Source: Paraspadella gotoi
Taxonomy: Eukaryota; Chaetognatha
Direction: 5' to 3'
DNA: 64,000 bases
Assembly: GCA_051294375.1 (NCBI GenBank)
Contig: CM119271.1
Location: forward strand, 9,625,308 to 9,689,307
The first letter of the stretch is position 1; each line of letters opens with the position of its first letter. The translations under genes and the position numbers were made by a program. Positions 24,001 to 33,084 of this stretch are shown here, piece by piece. The notes below the pieces were generated by a model, which was given only the letters and a program-made list of their open reading frames with translations, did no database searches and was not told the DNA's origin.

Positions 24001-26163
24001 AAGTAGAGTGAAAAGCCTTGTACTGATGAGGTTTAAGTGAGATCGGAAATGAAACGAGTATTTTTTTTTCAAATGTTGTAACTATCATTAAAAATATATT
24101 AATTTTTTCTCTCTTAGCACATTTTTTCTCTCATCCTCAGGATTGATTAAAAAGGAGGATGAGAAATTATAATAAAAATTATAAAGAAAAAATGAGACTT
24201 TTTGTCGTTGTTCGCATCGATATATGAAAAAAACTCTTCATACATTTCCTTAATGTTTTCGACTTTTAACGAACCGAAAGAGTAATTTGAGCGATAAAAT
24301 CTGCTTGTAAACAAAAGTCTACTCATTGGAATGAGAGCGTGATATTGTGGCGAAAGAGTTTGTTCAACTTTGACGCCTGTTAAATTTGAAATTAAATTAA
24401 ATTAAATTAAATTAATTAAATTAAATTAAATTAATTAAATTAATAAAATTAATTAAATTAATTAAATTAATTAAATTAATTAAATTAATTAAATTAAATT
24501 ATATTTGATTTGAACGGTCCATATCGTGGAAATAACAGTTTATAATAATTTGTGTTGCTATTTTTTTTCTCGGGTGTTATATAGTTTCGGAGCAACAAAA
24601 TACCAAATATATTTACGTCAGTATGCACTTTAAAATGTTTTTCACCCGCTTATAGCTTATAGTATAAGAAAGAGAAAATGTATAAATAAATGATGGTAAT
24701 AGACTGATGCGAAACAAGAACGGATGAATTTCTTTGAAAAAAGTTGACCAAAAAACTTCATAGTTCACTGATTTCGCGTGATCGCAATGGAAACCAACTA
24801 TTAGTCCCAAAACTCGATGATCCAAAGATACCTTCTTTTCAAGTCTCTTTTCCTTTTTTTATATTTTTTAACAAATATATAATATTTCAAAATAATAAAA
24901 ACAATTTAATTCCCTTTTATCTTTGAGGTGATGGAACGACAAATCATGGATCAGAAGAGACGCCTGACGACTCGACAGGCCAAATACATTCTCGGTGAGT
25001 AGGAAGAGCAAAAAGATCAGGCGGCGCGGGTGATTCCCCCCCCTCCTGCCCTAATTAACAGGAACCGGTTGAGTAAGTTCAAGTCGTTACGCAGCGCTGG
25101 TTTGTTACGTAAATACTTTTCCAGATGGTTGCATGACTGCGCGAGTGTGAAGCATATGCTCATGAAGTATCTCATGTTACGTAACTTTTCCAGCAAGTAT
25201 TTAACAAAATGATGTCTGTATTAACTGATTAACTTAGCTTTTAAAACGTAAGTGGAACAGGCCAACAGACAGAACGACTGACTCTCATCAGACTCGTTGT
25301 CGTTGTTGTTATCCTTCAGAGGTGGAAGGCGCCAACGTCTCCAAGGAAGTTCTCCACGACTTCGTCGACATCCTCTACTTTGAAGACGTCGACTTCTCAG
25401 AGTCCAACGTCCTCGGCTTGGTTCAGTGCTGCAAGCAGTTCGGGATGCAGGTGGGCAGAGATTGTGCTTGGTGCAGTGTATCAAGCAGTTTAGAATGCAG
25501 ATGAGGGGACAGCGTGCTTGGTGCAGCGTTTCAAGCAGTTCGGGATGCAGGTGAGAGTACCGCGTGCTTGGTGCTGCGTTGGAAAGCAGTTTGCAATTTC
25601 TTTGATTAGAGAGTGTGCTTGGCTCTGTTTTTCAACTTGTCTGGAATTCGAGATGCTTGTAGCCATTCGTTAATAATTCATGTTTTTAGTTGCGCCGCGA
25701 GTACTCGGTCGGTCTATCAGTCGGTACGTCTGTCCGTCGGTCCGTTCCGCTCACGTTAAAAATGCTCATAACTTGCGTATAGTTGGTTGCTCGATGCTCA
25801 TTTGTTAAGAAGGGAAAAATCCTCACATCTAAGTGACTACTAGCGCCGCCTTCAGGAAATCCTAAAATCCTAAATCCTTAAAACTATTTAAAACAAAAGA
25901 ATTTTATCTATGAATTTGTGTGATCTTCGCCAATTTCCCAACCCGATAATTTCATTCCTTCCAAATCCAAGGGTCAAATGCTCGAACGATGCGGCGATTG
26001 TTTGGTCAAGACGCTTCACCTCTACAACGTCGTCCAATACTTGGAGCTCAGTCTCGCCTACGGACTCTCCATGCTCAAGAAGGAGTGCCTCGGGATCATC
26101 CAGTGTTCCAAGACGCTCTTTCAGGCTCGTCGCTGTTGTTGTTGGTGTGGTCATCCTGCATTG

Positions 26164-26246
<83 letters not shown>

Positions 26247-27621
26247 GACTAAGGTCATTGTTGCATATTTCTGTATATTTTAAAAATATAAAAAAACATA
26301 AGATCTAGGTTCATCCTTATTTAATCGGAAATCTAATCTATCCTTATTTTGACTCCCCCAACTTTTCCTTTTTAATGACCAAAAAAAAAAAACAGAATCC
26401 GTTTTTGTACAAAAACATTTCGATCGACATCTTGAGTTTGATCTTTACTCTGGATCCACTTCCCGTCAGCGAGGAAGAGCTCGTCGACTTCGCTTGGGAA
26501 GAACGAACGAAAGAAAAAAAAAACAAATGAACGACGCAATGATTAAATAAAACATAAAGATTAAAGATACTTGGCGTGTATATTGAATGAATGAATTATT
26601 ATTCAATAATTGAGTAATTTAAATGTTGGTTGTACGAATTTCATAAGTTTTCTCCCTTGTATTTTTATACGAGCGTGGAGTAAAATAAATTATTCCCCGA
26701 TCTAATACTGAAGGGAGTGATTCTTTTATACAATTAAATAAATTATACTTCTTTATGCGAGGGACTTATAAACTAGACTTTTGATTGAAAGCTCCCAGTG
26801 TCCTGCTTTGTCATTAACGTGTAAGAGGGATGAAGCCTTCAGCTCAGCAGGGCCTGTCCAAAGTCAGCCGGCCAGCTGACTTAATTATTAATTGAATGGA
26901 TAATTTTGATGACGATTGCACCAATTTCATAACAAACGGATTAAATATAATTTAATTCATTGAATCGTATTTTAGATTAAAATCAGAAGATTAAATAAAT
27001 TTTTTTCGTTCGTACCTTTCCATCGCCTACATACGGTCACTATTTGGCATCTCCTCCCCGCCACCTGCTCGCCACCTCCTCCCCGCCACCTGCTCGCCAC
27101 CTCCTCCCCGCCACCTGCTCGACTCTCGCCATCTCCCTCTTCGCGCCTTCAGCGCCTGGAAGTCGATGGCTTCGCCGGCGTCTTCGGTGACGCCGGCCAA
27201 GTTCGATCAGCTGCTGGAGTTGGTGAGGTTCCCGACGCTGACCACCAAGTATTTGACGGGTAAGTTGATGGAGGTGAGGGAATTGAGAGTCGGGTGAGAG
27301 TGGAAGTGTGACAGAAGTGGGTTTGGAATGAGTGAGGAATCGGTTAGTATCTGGTGAGGAAATGGGTTAAGAAACGTTTTGGAATGAGTTAGGGATAGAT
27401 GAGGAAAGGAGTAAGGAATGGGTTAGAAATGGGTTAGGAGTTTTCTAAGATTTGATATTGGATAAGGAAAATTGGTTAGAGAATTGGTGAGTAAATAGAA
27501 ATGAATGGTTGCTGGAAGGTTCTCCCTCTCCCTCTGTTTCTCTTTTCTCTTTCTTCTCTTTTTTTTTTCTCTCTTCACTCTCTTCTCTTCTCTAGAATGT
27601 CTCTCTCTCTCTTTCTCTCTC

Positions 27622-27655
<34 letters not shown>

Positions 27656-29338
27656 CTCTCCCCCCCTCCCGCCCTACAGGCCCCCTCTTCACCTCCGCCT
27701 TCTCTCCGTCGAGGATCAACACCTCGTCATGTGCGACGCCCTCAACTTGCAGAGTCAACAGACGAGGAAGAGTCGATTCTCTTCCGTGCCGAGGTTTTTG
27801 TCGTTGTCGTCGTTTTGTTGTTGTTGTTGTTGCGGTTTTCGTGTCTTCATTTTCGTCGTCGTCGTCGTTATTGTTGGCGTTGTTTTTTTTGTTGTTGTTG
27901 TTGTTGTTGTCATCGTTATTGACGTTGTTGTTTTCGTTATTGTTGTCCAGCGTCGTTTGTTTGTTTGTTTGTTGTAATGGCATTTTGATTTCGACGTTGT
28001 TATTGTTGTCGTCGTCGTCCGTTATGTTGTTTTTAGTCTTGTGTCGTTAAATTTAGTTGTTTGTTGTCATACATCTTTTTTTTTTTGACATTGGCGTAGT
28101 TTATGTTGTTATTGGTTATGTTGTTGTTGTTACTGTTGTTTGCGTTATGAATGTTCTTGATGTTATCGATTAAGTCATTGTTCTTGTTGTGGAAATTATT
28201 CTTAAGAACAAATGTTTACCTCACGTATTCTTTAATTTTTGTTGTTGTTGTTGTTGTCGTTGTTGTTGTTGGTTGTCAGAGAGACGACGCAGCTGATTGG
28301 TTCGAATCGAAAGAAGGAAAAACCGTCGAGTTCGATCCTGAAGACTCGTTTCAGGTAGAGAGATTGACTGATTGATTGATTGATTGGATTGATTGATTGA
28401 TTGATTCATTGATTGATTTTATCGATTGATCTATTAGATAATTGAATGATTTTTTTTTTTATTGATGGAAGAATATACTGATCATTGATTGATTGCTTGA
28501 AAAATTGTTTAACCGAGTGATTTATTGATTGATTTATAACCAAATGAATCGTCTTTTTCCTGTTAAACCCTTTTCCCCCTCACTTTCCCGCTCCCACATC
28601 CGCATCCCATCCTCCCACCACCACCCACCCCTCAAGGACGCCCTCCAACGGTTCTCCCGCGTCTCGGGATTTCCCGTCGTCGGCGTCGACGTCGTCAGAA
28701 TCGACGACAAACATTTCGATCAAGAGAAACTGGAGGATCCCGGCTCCGTCCTGGGGTTTGGGGAGGGGGGGGTGTGTTGGAGGAGGGGAGAGGGAGGTGG
28801 AAAGGAGAGGGTGGGGGGAAAGCGCGGAGTTGCGGGAAGTGGGGTAGGAAAGAGGAGTAGACTTGACGCGGGATGTGGGTTGTCTGTTGACAGTTGCATG
28901 CTATGCTACTTTTCAATTTATTTTTTATTTCAATTTTTTTAAAAATTAAACTTTATTTATCTTATTAATTAATTAAATTAATTAATTAATTAAATTAATA
29001 ATTAATTTATTTATTATTCATTCATTCATTCATTCATTCATTCATTCATTCATTCATTCATTCATTTCATTTATTTATTTATTATTATTTATTTATTTAT
29101 TTATTTATTTATTATTTATTTATTATTTATTTATTATTTTTTTTATTAATTATTTATTTATTATTTTTTATTTATTATTTATTTATTTATTTATTTCTAT
29201 TTATTTATTTTTTTATTTATTTTTATTTATTTATTTATATATTTTAAATGATCCTGAAAATGAAATTGACCGGCTTCTTGTAATATTTGACATTTTCATA
29301 CGAGTTGATTTTTTTTCCTGTCGTTTTCCTGTCTATCA

Positions 29339-29392
<54 letters not shown>

Positions 29393-32300
29393 CTCTTCAC
29401 AGGAGCCTCGGGATTTTCCGTGAATCTCGTCTCACTTATCGACCTCGTCACTTTTTGAGTCTCGAACAAGAGTCGGGGACTCACATCCCGCTGCAGGGTG
29501 AGTTCGCGAGAGGGAAGTCAGTTCAAGCTGTTAGGCTATTAGGCTATAAGACTATTACATTAATAAAGTTTTTGATAAATGTAAAATGAAGAATATTACC
29601 GTGACATATATTATCACTCGTTTGGAGTGGCACTTATGATATTACTTTTATTAGCTCCTCAATGGTTGATGGAGCTCTTGAAACCCCACGGACTTTGGTT
29701 CTTATCCTTCGGAAAGATCATGACTTAATCTTAATCTGTCACTTAAATGATTTAATCTCGCTCAACTTTCGAGCCCGCGGGCCGGGGCCCCCTAATTGTG
29801 GGCATGGCGCGCACGTTATGAAATTGGGACAACCAATGTAAAATTATCCATTTCTTTAATAAATAAGTTATCTTGCCCAGGACTTGGGTCATGCTTTATC
29901 ATTTCACTATCCCCCCGTTCCGACCACCCACCACCCCTTTTCTCTCCCCCCCAAAACCCCCTCAACCACTCCGTCGCCCGCCCTCCACGCAAAGTCTCGG
30001 CGAGCGAGACCCTCCAACAGCTCAAGGAGCGCCTCTCCACTCGCTTCAACAACGAAACCTACAACAACGAGGCCACGACGACGATGCTTCATCGAGGAAC
30101 TACACTGACGACGGAATCGACGAAGCTCTCGAGGGAAGACGCCGTCAGGGACGTGGATTTGGTGAAGACGGAGAATTGGCCGGAGGATTGGCGTCACAGG
30201 ATGGTGTCCATCAAGTTCAAGGTTGTGGGGGAGGGGTCGGGTGGCCATGTTATCCAAAAGTGGCTCGTATTCGGATTTATGGTAGTTTTTTTGTTTTGTT
30301 TTAGAAATTAGGTCGGGTAATAATTAAATAGATTGAGATTAAATTAAATTAGGATTAAGTATTAGTGAAGAAAATAGTACGCCTCGCCAGCCTATAATTT
30401 TCCCTCTCTCTCTCTTTTTCGCACTTGAACTATCTGTGTCGCGTTCAGTCAATTTTTACCAGTTTTTTTTTTATAGTATGATTTTTATATTAAGAGAGAG
30501 ATGAAAGGAATCTTTAGTCCTAATCTTTAACTCATGACAAAACGTCTTTCGTGCTTCGAAATCCTGTTTTATGAGTTTCCGATGGATATTTTTTGATAAT
30601 AAAGTTTCTAAACACTACAAAATTCTTATTCTTCAAGAATCCCATGTTAAACAGTTCGAGCGGGAGACGTTTGGAAGATAGTAGCCATTAGCGTGAGAGT
30701 AAACAATCTCACAATTAAAGTTGTGGAATTGGTTTTATATTTTGTTAGCAATTAGGGTTAAGAATTCGTCTTAAAGTATTAGGTTACGTGTAAGAGATAA
30801 TTATTTAATATGATAATATAAAATTAAATTTCTCAATCTTATTTACATATTGCAGTATTAAATCTAAATTGGTCTATTATTATTTTGGATTTTAATATTA
30901 TATAATTATTTAGGTTAAGGGTTAAGAATAGAGATTAGGATGGAGTTAACTGGAAACATGAGACGTTGATATTGATGTCCGTCACGTGGCAAGTTAGGGT
31001 TGAAAATTAGGTTATCTAGTTAGTAAAGGATTATTATTAAATGATAGGTATAAAATCAACTTCAGGAACAGAACTGGGGGGTTTTTGGAAAATAGCGCCG
31101 ATAAATGGATGATTTTTTCAAATAATAAACAAATGATGTTTGGGAAATACGCATAGTTTATCAATACATTCTATTCCTGAACTAAATATCATAATTTCTA
31201 ATCATTTAGTAAGAAATAATGTTATTTTCAAATTATCCTTTCCATGATGTTAAATCTTCTGCCCCAAGATTGCAGCCCGTTCTCTCTTTGGCTCCAAGAA
31301 AGACGCGACAAAGATGAGCAAACCCAAGATCGTCGACAATCTGCAATGGATCGCGGAGACGTATTGCAAAGACGGGGAACATGTCGAGGTTGGAGGAATG
31401 TCGTTTGAGAGTTGATGCTGACTTTGTTTGACATGACTTGACATTTGACAACTATAAGATAAACGATACGTTTTGTGTATCGCTTGACTATTGATGTAAT
31501 AGAAGAGAAATGATAATATACCTAGAATAAATAAAATAGACTAGATTAGCCTGGAATGGAATGGAATGGAATGGAATAGAATAAAATAGAATAGAATAGA
31601 ATAGAATAGAATATTATCTTTTGGCAATAAAAAATGTTTTCCTTTTTTTAAATTAACCGGTTGTTAATATTTCTTGAATACGGCTACAGACAGATTGAAG
31701 CGATCACTATCACTATCACAATGACTATCACTGGTTCCATATTCTTATTCCACAGCTTTTCCTCTATTGCGGCGGCGAAGCTCACGGAATGAATTTCCTT
31801 GGAAACAACAACAGAGAATCCGATTGGAAAGCTTTGGTTCACGTGGCTCAGTTCAAGATCAAAAATTGGCTTACTGGTGAAATTATGGGGACCAATCAAA
31901 AAAGGATCAAACGAACGATCAAACAATCAATTCAATCCATTAATAAGTTAATCATTCAATCAATAAAGTACTCGCTTAATCAAACAATACTATAAATAAA
32001 ATAAGAATCTTTTTTGTGCGCCCTTATATTTCATTTTCGGCGACCTCAGATCATTTTCGTCGCCTTCAGTTCGCTATTTTGACTCCGGGTCTTCGGGCTC
32101 TATGGGTTCCTCGTCTCATCATTTACTGTCTCACGAGACAGAGTGAATCTCATCTTTCCGTCATCTTTTCCATCTTTACCTCATCTCGCGCCCTTTTTAG
32201 TTGCGCCGCGAGTACTCGCGGAGCAGCTCTATAAGTCACTTTTCGGTCGGTCCGTCGGTATGTCTAACCGTCGGTCTGTCACACTTAAGTTAAAAATGCA

Positions 32301-33013
32301 TATATATCTAAGGGACTGCTAGCGCCGCCTTCAGGAAATCCTAAAACTATAAGGAATAAATGTGATCAAAAGGAAATACATGTGATAATAAAGGCACTGC
32401 GGCGCAACACATTGGAATTCCCGTTCTTGTTTTTTCTCTCAATCATTTAGCCTTCCTTCTTTTAAACTAGTTCGTTTGTTGACTATCATTTTATCCTCTT
32501 TGCACTGATCCTTTTCTTCCTTAATCAAGTTGAAACTCAATAATATAAGACGTTTTTCAGGCTGTCTGTCTGTCTGTCTGTCTGTATGACAGCCAGGTCA
32601 GTTTGAGCCAAAGAAATAAAGAATAAAAGAACAATGCAATGCAATGCAATGCAACTCGATTAGCCACCGGGTGGCGACTGAAGATCTCACGCTTATAGAC
32701 GGGGTGAACTTAAAGCAATGCCCGACTACAGACCCAACATTATTTGTCACGCTCCGTCCTTGCCACGCTCCCTTCCTTGCCACGCCCTTCTCCTGGCCAC
32801 GTCCCCTTCTTTGCCACGCCCCATTCCTTGCCACGCCCCCTTCCTTGCCACGCCCCCTTCCTTGACACGACCAACGCTACTCAGGGGACTCCGAAATGCG
32901 ACGCGGTTGGCAGTCGACGGCCGAATTCACTCCGAGGGGAAAGTGTAAATGGGGCTACACGAAATTCATCAAAGTATCGAAACTACAGGAGAGGGCTAAA
33001 GTGAGCGGGATTG

Positions 33014-33084
<71 letters not shown>

